A stretch of DNA of 64,000 nt. Origin: an uncultured Lachnospiraceae bacterium (GTDB lineage Bacteria > Bacillota > Clostridia > Lachnospirales > Anaerotignaceae). The translations under genes were made by a program, and so were the position numbers. Below the pieces are notes generated by a model. That model searched no databases and was not told the DNA's origin. It was given only the letters and a program-made list of their open reading frames with translations. The first letter of the stretch is position 1. Each line of letters opens with the position of its first letter. This document shows, one piece after another, positions 51,885 through 59,711 of this stretch. The stretch is taken from positions 41,203-105,202 of the forward strand of contig CALWSU010000004.1 in assembly GCA_944384295.1 (NCBI GenBank), given 5' to 3'.

Positions 51885-52807
51885 ATTTCTGCACCTCCTG
51901 TCACCTGCATAAAGATTTCTTCTAAATTGCCTTCTTTTTCACCAAAAGAAATGATGGGGATACCCGCTTCAATGAGCTTTTTGAGAATATCGGAAAGCAC
52001 TTCTTCTGTATCAGTAAACTCAAATTCTATATCTTGTATATTTTCGTAAATTTCGCCTACGGCTGGCAATTCCCGCAATACTGCAACTGTTTGTTCCACT
52101 GCGCCCAGCGGTTTGATGCGTATGATACGCTTTTGCTGTAACTGCTTCATAATATCATGTACAGTACCTTGTGCCGCCAATTTTCCATGGTTTATGATTG
52201 CCAATTCTGTACACATTTCCGCCAATTCGGGCAAAATATGAGAACTAATAACAACAGTTTTTCCCATGGTTTGCAGCTGTTTTAAAATCTCTTTCATTTC
52301 TACTCTGGCTCTGGGGTCTAAACCAGAAGCCGGTTCATCTAAAATCAAAAGTTCAGGGTCATGAATTAAGCTACGTGCCAAACAAAGCCTTTGTTTCATA
52401 CCACGGGAAAGTACATCTACATAATCATTCTTTTTATGGGATAGGTCAACCAGTTCCAACAAATTATCAATGATTTCTCCCCTTTCGCGATAAGGGATTT
52501 CATAAGTACCCGCGTAAAAATCCATATACTCTGTAACTTTCAAATTATCATATACACCGAAAAAATCTGGCATATAGCCGATTTTGCTGCAAAGCAAGCG
52601 CGGCTGCTGAATCATATCCATATTATCTAATAAAATACAGCCTGATGTAGCTGGAAGCAGACCTGCCATGATACGCATTGTGGTAGTTTTGCCTGCCCCA
52701 TTCGGTCCCACAAAGCCATATACACTGCCTTTGGGTATCTGCAAATTCAAATGGTCTACAGCCAAAAATCTACCATATTGTTTTACCAAATTTCGAATCT
52801 CAAGCAT
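51881..52807 (-). CDS. ABC transporter ATP-binding protein
   Basis: A 308-residue ATPase: Walker A GPNGAGKTTT near 35-44, Q-loop YMPDFFGV, signature LSRGMKQRLCLARSL (an LSRGM variant of LSGGQ), Walker B ELLILDEP and the H-loop SSHILPEL. The C-terminal ~80 residues form the extra domain typical of ABC-2 ATPases (residues after about 225). Overlaps both neighbours by 8 and 4 bases, so it is translated in step with the large upstream protein and the permease. Confidence 0.94.
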   Translation of the reverse strand: MLEIRNLVKQYGRFLAVDHLNLQIPKGSVYGFVGPNGAGKTTTMRIMAGLLPATSGCILLDNMDMIQQPRLLCSKIGYMPDFFGVYDNLKVTEYMDFYAGTYEIPYRERGEIIDNLLELVDLSHKKNDYVDVLSRGMKQRLCLARSLIHDPELLILDEPASGLDPRARVEMKEILKQLQTMGKTVVISSHILPELAEMCTELAIINHGKLAAQGTVHDIMKQLQQKRIIRIKPLGAVEQTVAVLRELPAVGEIYENIQDIEFEFTDTEEVLSDILKKLIEAGIPIISFGEKEGNLEEIFMQVTGGAEI

Positions 52808-55316
52808 TGAGTCCGCCCCCTTTCACATACAGCACTGGTGCACCTGTTTCATTTTGTACCGAAACTTTAATCCGAATTTGATGATTTTCGTCGATATATT
52901 CCATTGCGTTTGTATAAGGTTCTTCTTTCAAAATCTCCCATGTATCTGTAGTCACATGATAAATCTCAGGCTGTGCCGTCTGTCTATCTAAATAGTTACA
53001 GCCAAAAGTCATTTCATCAATGCGTACATCTTCGCCTATGGTATATGCCATTTCTGCCACCTGTTCCACACTGCTCATATTATACAGCCATACTCTGCGT
53101 GCCCATTGGTCATAATTGACACTGATATTTTGATTGACATTCATGTTTTCCCAATCTGGCTGCAAGCCTTGCTGTAAATCAAAACTTTCCATTTTAGACA
53201 AGTCTTGCTCAAAATTGATACAATACATTGCCATACTGCTTTCTTGCACCACTTTTCCATTGATATATTTGAAACCATCGAAAATGGGTGTCGTACTAAA
53301 ACCATAAAATCCGCATACTACTTTTGTGCTATCCCAACTGCCGCTAAAATCAGAATTATAATATACTTGCTCAAATAAATCCGCTTCACGACTCAAGCGA
53401 TATGCTTCTTCTCGGCTCATTTGCCCCTTTTGCACACTGCCCAAAGGACTGGAACCATCAAAAAAGAGCTGATAAGACTCGTATCCTTGTTCTAACATGG
53501 CTTCTGTCACAGGAATATCAATGGTTTTTGTTTCTCCTGCACCCAATGCGCCAATCCGTACCACAATTCCGCCTACATCTAACAATACATCATCAAAAGC
53601 GACATTGCTTTGATTGTTTAATTCGCCTTGAATTTTTTCATCTTCCAAGTGTACACTGCTTTCTATGGTTCCGCCCAAATCCATGACTTTTGAAGCATAT
53701 AATACATTGCTTGCCCAAGCCATATTATCATAAAAAGTGACTTCTGTATTTTCACCTGTTGCCACTTTATACTCCAACTCAGAAATATTGGTGTAGTTTC
53801 CATACCAACCACGGTCTATAATAGGTTGTATGGGGATATTATTTTCACTACGGAATGTAACATCTCCCTGATGTGGGGATTTCATAGCAAATGCAACACT
53901 AGCCTTTGCTTGTGTACTGCCTTGTTCACAATTCACAATTGCAGCCGTATTAAGCAAACTGCTTTGATATACGCTTTGTCTGGTCAATAAAAACATGACT
54001 GCCATAAACACTATAGATAATGCTGGAATGACAACCCAGCCCCATTCTCTGCGGTCTTTTTTCTTTAATACCAAATAGAGTACTGGACCCACAATCACGA
54101 TATACACCAATACCGCGCCAAAAATCAGCCAAATTTGACCAGATGATAATGCTGGAAAATGGTCTGCACTATATCGCATTTGGTAAAAGTCAAAATATAC
54201 TCTGGAGGAAAATGCATTTGCAACTGTTTGCAAATACAGTGTTTCTAAAACATCTGCTCTTTCTGGTAAGGCAGAAAATGGTGCCAATCCTAACGCAAAA
54301 TGATGCAGTAACACTGTACCGCCACCATATTCTAATTTTGAAGTCAATGCAGTTTGTCCACTTTTCCAGACTGTCTGTATTTTTTCTGCTTGTAAATCAG
54401 TCACCTGTAAAGGAGAAGAAAATGACAAAGTTTTTCCTGTAATATCTTCCACCTGTGACAGTTGTGTACTTCCCCCTATCTGTACCGGCAGAAAATCCAA
54501 ACCAGACAACACTTTTTGTGCATGTGCGCCTGTTCCTAATATCAAAAGACCGCCACCATCTACCCAGCTGCGCAATACATCGATTTGCTCAGGGCGTAAT
54601 GTTGTCGTATCAAAATCATCAATCACAATCGCATGAAAATTTGCCAATACACCTTCGCTGTCTGGGAAAGTGTCTGCATTGAGAAAAAACGCCTGATTCA
54701 TATTTTCTTCTGTATACAGCATTTCTATTTGTGAAATATATTGCAATTGTGTTGGTTGTTCTGTCAGAACACCAAATACAATAGCATCTGGAGAAACTGC
54801 TTCCACAGGCTCATTTTTCAAAAACACAACATTCCCTTGTGCATCTACCAAAGAAATCTGTAAACTACGACGTATGGTGCTCATACCAATATCCATAGAA
54901 ATCTGTTTTGTGGTACCTTTTGCCAATGTAATCGGCTGTGCATAGATGGCATACTTACTATAATTCAATTCATTATCTTCGTAAGTATACGCTTTGATTT
55001 GCAGTTCCCCTGTAAAATCTTCGCCCAGATTGGTAATGGTACCGCGTACTGGCGTAATCTGCTGCACCACATAGGAACCATCAAACCCTACATTCACATC
55101 TAATGTAAAACGGTCTGTACCAACTTCTTTTTCTATTGGTATGGTAGATACCGTTTCTTCCTTTTCTTCGCTGACCTCTACCATGGTCGAAGTCGCTGTA
55201 CCTGTTGGCATTGCGAAAATTGGCGCGGCTAAGCTCAACACCATAATCAAGGCAATCACCAACGCAATGACAGCAAAAATTTTTTGTTTGAGTTTTTTCT
55301 TCTGTTCGTAACGCAT
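52800..55316 (-). CDS. large membrane protein with amidotransferase-like domain, first gene of the envelope operon
   Basis: An 838-residue protein. A signal-anchor (residues 12-34, IFAVIALVIALIMVLSLAAPIFA) leads to an external beta-rich region (about 60-160). Next comes a Rossmann-like domain near 200-350 (FHAIVIDDFDTTTLRPEQIDVL and WVDGGGLLILGTG) resembling class I amidotransferase or ThuA folds; no catalytic Cys is visible at the expected nucleophile. Two spans follow near 398-420 and 432-448, then another external beta-rich half to the end. It is not a recognised family. It heads the operon behind an extended -10 promoter, 158 bases after the helicase gene. Confidence 0.75.
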   Translation of the reverse strand: MRYEQKKKLKQKIFAVIALVIALIMVLSLAAPIFAMPTGTATSTMVEVSEEKEETVSTIPIEKEVGTDRFTLDVNVGFDGSYVVQQITPVRGTITNLGEDFTGELQIKAYTYEDNELNYSKYAIYAQPITLAKGTTKQISMDIGMSTIRRSLQISLVDAQGNVVFLKNEPVEAVSPDAIVFGVLTEQPTQLQYISQIEMLYTEENMNQAFFLNADTFPDSEGVLANFHAIVIDDFDTTTLRPEQIDVLRSWVDGGGLLILGTGAHAQKVLSGLDFLPVQIGGSTQLSQVEDITGKTLSFSSPLQVTDLQAEKIQTVWKSGQTALTSKLEYGGGTVLLHHFALGLAPFSALPERADVLETLYLQTVANAFSSRVYFDFYQMRYSADHFPALSSGQIWLIFGAVLVYIVIVGPVLYLVLKKKDRREWGWVVIPALSIVFMAVMFLLTRQSVYQSSLLNTAAIVNCEQGSTQAKASVAFAMKSPHQGDVTFRSENNIPIQPIIDRGWYGNYTNISELEYKVATGENTEVTFYDNMAWASNVLYASKVMDLGGTIESSVHLEDEKIQGELNNQSNVAFDDVLLDVGGIVVRIGALGAGETKTIDIPVTEAMLEQGYESYQLFFDGSSPLGSVQKGQMSREEAYRLSREADLFEQVYYNSDFSGSWDSTKVVCGFYGFSTTPIFDGFKYINGKVVQESSMAMYCINFEQDLSKMESFDLQQGLQPDWENMNVNQNISVNYDQWARRVWLYNMSSVEQVAEMAYTIGEDVRIDEMTFGCNYLDRQTAQPEIYHVTTDTWEILKEEPYTNAMEYIDENHQIRIKVSVQNETGAPVLYVKGGGLNA

Positions 55317-55392
55317 AGCAACCTCCTACCCTTATCCCATATTGTTGCATCATATCAGAAAAATAGTAAATATCACCTATCTTTCTAGTTTG

Positions 55393-55401
55393 ATTATAGC
55401 A
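55393..55401 (-). promoter_or_regulatory. extended -10 promoter element of the envelope operon
   Basis: On the minus strand TGCTATAAT, an extended -10 with perfect TATAAT, about 77 bases before the first start codon. The -35 region is weak. Confidence 0.55.
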
Positions 55402-55474
55402 AGCAGGCAACAAAAATGTATTAACTCTTTCTTACGATTTTTTACATTTTTGCAGATATTTGCCTATCTTATAT

Positions 55475-57379
55475 TTATACTTTTTTTCGTTTTGTATTTT
55501 GCGGTTTCTTATTTTCTGTAGTTTGCAGCATTTGCGGAGGCAAGCCTAATTCTGACAAAAATCGGGAAGGTTTGACTGGCTGGTCATAACGACTGCGTAT
55601 CGCAGACAAAAACAGGCTATCTTTCGTGCGTGTCAGCCCCACATAAAACAAACGTCGTTCTTCCTCCAAAGCAGAGCCTGTCCGACTACGTTCATGTGGC
55701 AACACACCTTCTACCAAAGAAGGCAGAAACACAGCCGAAAATTCCAGCCCCTTTGCACCATGAAAGGTACTCAGCGTCACAGCATGTGATTCTTTTTTCT
55801 TTTGCCCATTTTGCTGTGTCTGCATTTGTGCGCTCATTTCTTGTAGTCTTTGGTGTAATTCTGCACTGTCTTTGGTACCTTTCGCCGTTTCTGTAATTTC
55901 ATTTGCAATTTCCATCATATTGGGCAAACTGGCTTTGCGATATGCGGCATATTCCGCCAAATATTCATCATACCCTACCACATTACGTACATACCGCAAG
56001 GCTTCATGCGGCGCGCGTCGTCGAATCTGCGCCAAATCTTGACGCAAGTTAGAAAGTCGTTCCGCCTGCCAACGTTGCAACGTCGGCAAAACCTCCAAAC
56101 TACGCAACAAACTATATGGCATAGTTTCTGCCTGTGCCAAAGCCTCTTTACTGATATATCGTTTCGGCTTATTGCAGATTCGTAAAAACGCGCTGTCACT
56201 CTCCTCATTTTCCGCCAAAAATAAATAAGCCTCTAAATCCTTTGCAATCCAATGTGTATAGACGTCCATACCGCCTTCGCGCAAATGATACGCAATCCCG
56301 CGCCGATACAACGCACGCGCAAATGCTCCACCTTGCACATTGGTACGATATAATATCGCGATTTCTTCTCCCGGCATTCCAGATTCCAGCAAAGCGGCTA
56401 TTTTGCTTGCAATCAATTCCGCTTCATCTGTGCTGTCTTCTGCGGTAAAGACATGTACTTTTGCACCAATATCGCGATTGCCTTGTATATTTTTCTGATA
56501 TCGGCTTGTATTCCCCGCAATAGCACGTTCTGCCAGTCGTATGATACGTCCTGTAGAACGAAAATTGACATCTAATATCACAGTTTTTGTATTGGGGAAA
56601 TCTTTCGGAAAATCCAGCATAAAATCCGGTCTTGCACCACGAAAGCCATAAATACTCTGGTCATCGTCGCCTACTACAAACAAATTTTGATTGGGTGCTG
56701 CTAAAATTTGCAAACATGCATATTGTGCCTGATTGATATCTTGAAATTCATCTACTAAGATATAAGAAAATCTATTCTGCCAATATTGACGCACTTTTTC
56801 ATTTTGGGACAACAATGCATAGCATTGTGTCAACATATCATCAAAATCTATTTTCTGCATTTGTGCTTTTGCGGCTTCATATGCTTGTACCATTGCAACA
56901 AATTCATCTTTTGGCAAACCCTCTGGCTGAAAAGATATGGTACTTTCCAATTCATTTTGCATCAAAGAAAGTTGCGAAACAAACTGACGAATATACTCCT
57001 CCTCATCTTGTGCCTGTATCTGCTGTTGGGCTAAAATTTGGCGTAAAATCTGATGTTTTTGTGTTTCGGAAAGCACATCGTCCAATGTATAGCCATAACT
57101 TTGGCGCAAGATACGAAAAAATATGCTATGAAACGTGCCAAATTGTACGCCTGTCTGCGCAGACTGTGCCAAAAATCTTTGTTTCATTTCATCGGCTGCG
57201 GCGCGTGTGAATGTAATGACCAAAATGCGTTGTGGTGGTATTTTCCTTTCTTCTATCAAATAACGTACTCTTGCAACAATCACGGTCGTTTTGCCGCTGC
57301 CCGGTCCTGCCAATACCAGCATCGGACCGGTATGATGCTCTATGGCTTGTATTTGATTTTTATGAAATTTCTGCTGCAT
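55475..57379 (-). CDS. UvrD/PcrA-type ATP-dependent helicase
   Basis: A 634-residue superfamily 1 helicase. FHKNQIQAIEHHTGPMLVLAGPGSGKTTVIVARV (Q motif and Walker A), ITFTRAAADEMKQRF (Ia), LVDEFQDINQAQ (II), VGDDDQSIYGFRGA (III), LDVNFRSTGRII (IV), VTLSTFHGAKGLEF (V) and FYVGLTRTKDSLFL (VI) are all present. It is about 100 residues shorter than PcrA/UvrD, lacks their long C-terminal arm and ends in a basic tail, so it is likely a clostridial UvrD paralogue rather than the main PcrA. It is transcribed divergently from the glycosyltransferase. Confidence 0.92.
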   Translation of the reverse strand: MQQKFHKNQIQAIEHHTGPMLVLAGPGSGKTTVIVARVRYLIEERKIPPQRILVITFTRAAADEMKQRFLAQSAQTGVQFGTFHSIFFRILRQSYGYTLDDVLSETQKHQILRQILAQQQIQAQDEEEYIRQFVSQLSLMQNELESTISFQPEGLPKDEFVAMVQAYEAAKAQMQKIDFDDMLTQCYALLSQNEKVRQYWQNRFSYILVDEFQDINQAQYACLQILAAPNQNLFVVGDDDQSIYGFRGARPDFMLDFPKDFPNTKTVILDVNFRSTGRIIRLAERAIAGNTSRYQKNIQGNRDIGAKVHVFTAEDSTDEAELIASKIAALLESGMPGEEIAILYRTNVQGGAFARALYRRGIAYHLREGGMDVYTHWIAKDLEAYLFLAENEESDSAFLRICNKPKRYISKEALAQAETMPYSLLRSLEVLPTLQRWQAERLSNLRQDLAQIRRRAPHEALRYVRNVVGYDEYLAEYAAYRKASLPNMMEIANEITETAKGTKDSAELHQRLQEMSAQMQTQQNGQKKKESHAVTLSTFHGAKGLEFSAVFLPSLVEGVLPHERSRTGSALEEERRLFYVGLTRTKDSLFLSAIRSRYDQPVKPSRFLSELGLPPQMLQTTENKKPQNTKRKKV

Positions 57380-57737
57380 ATTCTGACCCCTATTCTATGA
57401 TTTCTACGATGATAAATATGATAACGTAGAAACTGTGTGATTTTGTATGGATATTATGTGTATTCTGTTTTTTGTGTTTTTTATGTTTTTTATTATATCA
57501 TATCACGCGCTATTTCTGACAATATGCTTTTTCTTTCGCTTTTTGAAATGCTTCCTTCAAAAAATCGTAATACTTTTTGACTTGTCAAACAAAAAAAATT
57601 ATATTAAAATTTTTTCATTGAAAGGTAGCATCAGACAACTGAAAAGGAACTGGTGATATTTCTATCTGAAACAGCGGCTTTTGTTTTTTGCTTTGCTCGG
57701 TTATATTGTAGTGCCGCAAAAATTTGGAGGTGGAATC
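57380..57737. other. intergenic region between divergent helicase and glycosyltransferase genes
   Basis: About 360 bases, very AT-rich. The only feature I can place is the promoter at 57577-57605 for the glycosyltransferase; no riboswitch, hairpin terminator or small ORF with a ribosome site stands out. The 130-base leader after that promoter is longer than average. Confidence 0.5.
57577..57605 (+). promoter_or_regulatory. promoter for the glycosyltransferase
   Basis: TTGACT and TATATT with a 17-base spacer, about 130 bases upstream of the start codon. Confidence 0.6.
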
Positions 57738-59051
57738 ATGAAAATCGGTATCTTTTCCGATACCTACTTCCCTCAACTCAATGGTGTAGCAACATCTATA
57801 CAAACATTACGGGGAGAACTGGAGAAAAAAGGGCACGAGGTATATATTTTCACACCTTATGACCCACAACAAGAATGGGAACCCGATCCGCATATCATTC
57901 GGCTGCCTAGCATGCCATTTATATTTGTGAAACATTACCGCGCATGCTTTGTATGTCCGCCACATATCATGCGTAAAATCAAAAATCTGCAATTGGACAT
58001 CATACACACACAAACAGAATTTGCATTAGGTTTTCTTGGAAAAGTTCTGTCTACCACACAAGGCATTCCTATGGTACATACATACCATACCATGTATGAA
58101 GATTATGTACATTATATTGCAGGTGGGCATTTGATTACCGCAGAAGGCGCACGCGAATACAGCCGCATTTTCTGTAATACCGCTATGGAGGTCATCGCAC
58201 CCACACAAAAAACAGAAAATCTATTGCGCAGTTATGGCGTCACAAAGCCCATACATATTATCCCAACTGGTATTGATACTTCACATTTTCGCAAATCCAA
58301 TTATGACACCGCTGAAATTTTACGTTTGCGGGAAAGTTTGGGATTACAGCCAGATACCCCTGTGATACTTTCCATCGGACGTATTGCCAAAGAAAAAAGT
58401 ATTGATGTTGTGATAGGTGCCTTACCCAAACTTTTAGAAAAATTACCAGATGCCAAAATGGTTATTGTCGGCGAAGGCGCAGAAGTTGCAAATTTACAGC
58501 ATTACGCAAATACGCTTGGTGTTGGAGAACATCTCCTATTTACAGGCGGCAAACCTTGGGAAGAAATCGGCAAATATTATCAGCTTGGCAATGTATTTTG
58601 CAGCGCGTCTTTAAGCGAAACACAAGGTCTAACTTTTGCGGAAGCGATGGCAGCAGGGATTCCAGTTGCAGCCAGACGTGATGAATGTATTGCAAATATC
58701 ATGACAGATGGCGTGACAGGCATGTTTTTCGATACACCAGAAGAACTGCCAGACTTGCTCTACCGCCTACTGACACAGCCCGACTTATGCAAAATGCTTT
58801 CTGACAATGCACAAAACGCAATGGAATCATTATCTGTAGAAACATTCGGCAATCGTGTGGAGCAGCTGTATCAGCAAGTATGTAAAGAATATGCGAATAT
58901 GGAAAAAATCCCTATGCCCGTATTGCCTTTGGTATTGGGCGCACGTGCAGCAAGCCGGATTTCTCATATTCCAGCACATTTGGTGCGACGGAGCATGTCT
59001 TATTCTTCCCAGCTTGCAGAAAAACTACTGCTCAAAAATCATTCCGATTAA
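57738..59051 (+). CDS. GT4 family glycosyltransferase, diacylglycerol-glucosyltransferase-like
   Basis: A 437-residue GT-B enzyme. MKIGIFSDTYFPQLNGVATSIQTL is the N-terminal donor-independent half; IHTQTEFALGFLGKVL and HTYHTMYEDYVHYI fit lipid glucosyltransferases of the Ugp/Alg-like branch that add glucose to diacylglycerol. The C-terminal donor domain has SIGRIAKEKSIDVVIGAL, GEGAEVANL and the E-x7-E motif SETQGLTFAEAMAAGIPV. It probably makes glycolipid anchor for lipoteichoic acid or membrane glycolipid (inference). The ATG follows GGAGGTGG; a 19-codon longer frame has no site. Terminator follows. Confidence 0.88.
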   Translation: MKIGIFSDTYFPQLNGVATSIQTLRGELEKKGHEVYIFTPYDPQQEWEPDPHIIRLPSMPFIFVKHYRACFVCPPHIMRKIKNLQLDIIHTQTEFALGFLGKVLSTTQGIPMVHTYHTMYEDYVHYIAGGHLITAEGAREYSRIFCNTAMEVIAPTQKTENLLRSYGVTKPIHIIPTGIDTSHFRKSNYDTAEILRLRESLGLQPDTPVILSIGRIAKEKSIDVVIGALPKLLEKLPDAKMVIVGEGAEVANLQHYANTLGVGEHLLFTGGKPWEEIGKYYQLGNVFCSASLSETQGLTFAEAMAAGIPVAARRDECIANIMTDGVTGMFFDTPEELPDLLYRLLTQPDLCKMLSDNAQNAMESLSVETFGNRVEQLYQQVCKEYANMEKIPMPVLPLVLGARAASRISHIPAHLVRRSMSYSSQLAEKLLLKNHSD

Positions 59052-59062
59052 AAACAAAGGCT

Positions 59063-59100
59063 CCTATCCTCTTTTGGTGCAGAGGATAGGACATTTTTTT
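59063..59100 (+). terminator. intrinsic terminator after the glycosyltransferase
   Basis: Perfect stem CCTATCCTCT / AGAGGATAGG, 8-base loop, then ACATTTTTTT. Confidence 0.9.
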
Positions 59101-59161
59101 ATGTTAGAAATCTGTCCAATACGTTTTTCTAAAAAAACATAAAAAAATATGATATTTTCTC

Positions 59162-59190
59162 TTGACAAAAAATATACTGTCTGGTATTAT
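59162..59190 (+). promoter_or_regulatory. promoter for tRNA-Arg
   Basis: Perfect TTGACA, 17-base spacer and TATTAT, 19 bases before the tRNA gene. Confidence 0.85.
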
Positions 59191-59208
59191 ATCTCTTGCA
59201 TGTGAGAT

Positions 59209-59282
<74 letters not shown>

Positions 59283-59287
59283 CTTTC

Positions 59288-59320
59288 AGAGTATCAGAGC
59301 AATCTGATACTCTTTTTTTA
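59288..59320 (+). terminator. tRNA-Arg terminator
   Basis: Perfect stem AGAGTATCAGA / TCTGATACTCT with a 4-base loop, then seven T. Confidence 0.92.
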
Positions 59321-59360
59321 TTCTATTTTTTTACTGTTTGCTATTTGGGCGAAATAAAAA

Positions 59361-59398
59361 AGAAGTCAGAAACCAATATAAAAACATTTCTGACTTCT
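59361..59398. terminator. bidirectional terminator, mainly for the YjfB-family gene
   Basis: AGAAGTCAGAAA / TTTCTGACTTCT with a 14-base loop; A-run on one side and T-run on the other. Confidence 0.85.
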
Positions 59399-59438
59399 TT
59401 TTTTACATATTCCTCATACGTTGTATGGTCACTTGGAA

Positions 59439-59612
59439 TTATGCATATGTGTCGATATGCATCCCTTCTGTTGCGCTGGAAATGGTATTGATTAAGTTTT
59501 GCATTGCCATTTCCTGTGTCTGCATGGTTTCTTTTACCATTGCGATACCAACAGATTGTTGTAATTTTGCTGCGCTCAAATTCATACTTGCAGATGCAAT
59601 TGATTCTACCAT
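59439..59612 (-). CDS. YjfB family putative motility protein
   Basis: A 57-residue protein too short for many ORF callers: MVESIASASMNLSAAKLQQS, then VGIAMVKETMQTQEMAMQNL and a short tail ending in HIDTYA. The alternating helical pattern with MNLSAAKLQQ and ..A..K..MD/Q fits the YjfB_motility family, which in Gram-positives is linked with flagellar regulons (role unknown). GGAGG lies 8 bases before the ATG. It stands alone between the tRNA and rnr, with a terminator downstream and no other motility gene in the window. Confidence 0.82.
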   Translation of the reverse strand: MVESIASASMNLSAAKLQQSVGIAMVKETMQTQEMAMQNLINTISSATEGMHIDTYA

Positions 59613-59711
59613 ATCAAATTCCTCCTTCCTCTGGGAATCATAGCAGAGATACTGCTTATTTTATTATCGACGACAACACATTATTTCTAAAGTAAATTTC
59701 TCGTCAAATTT

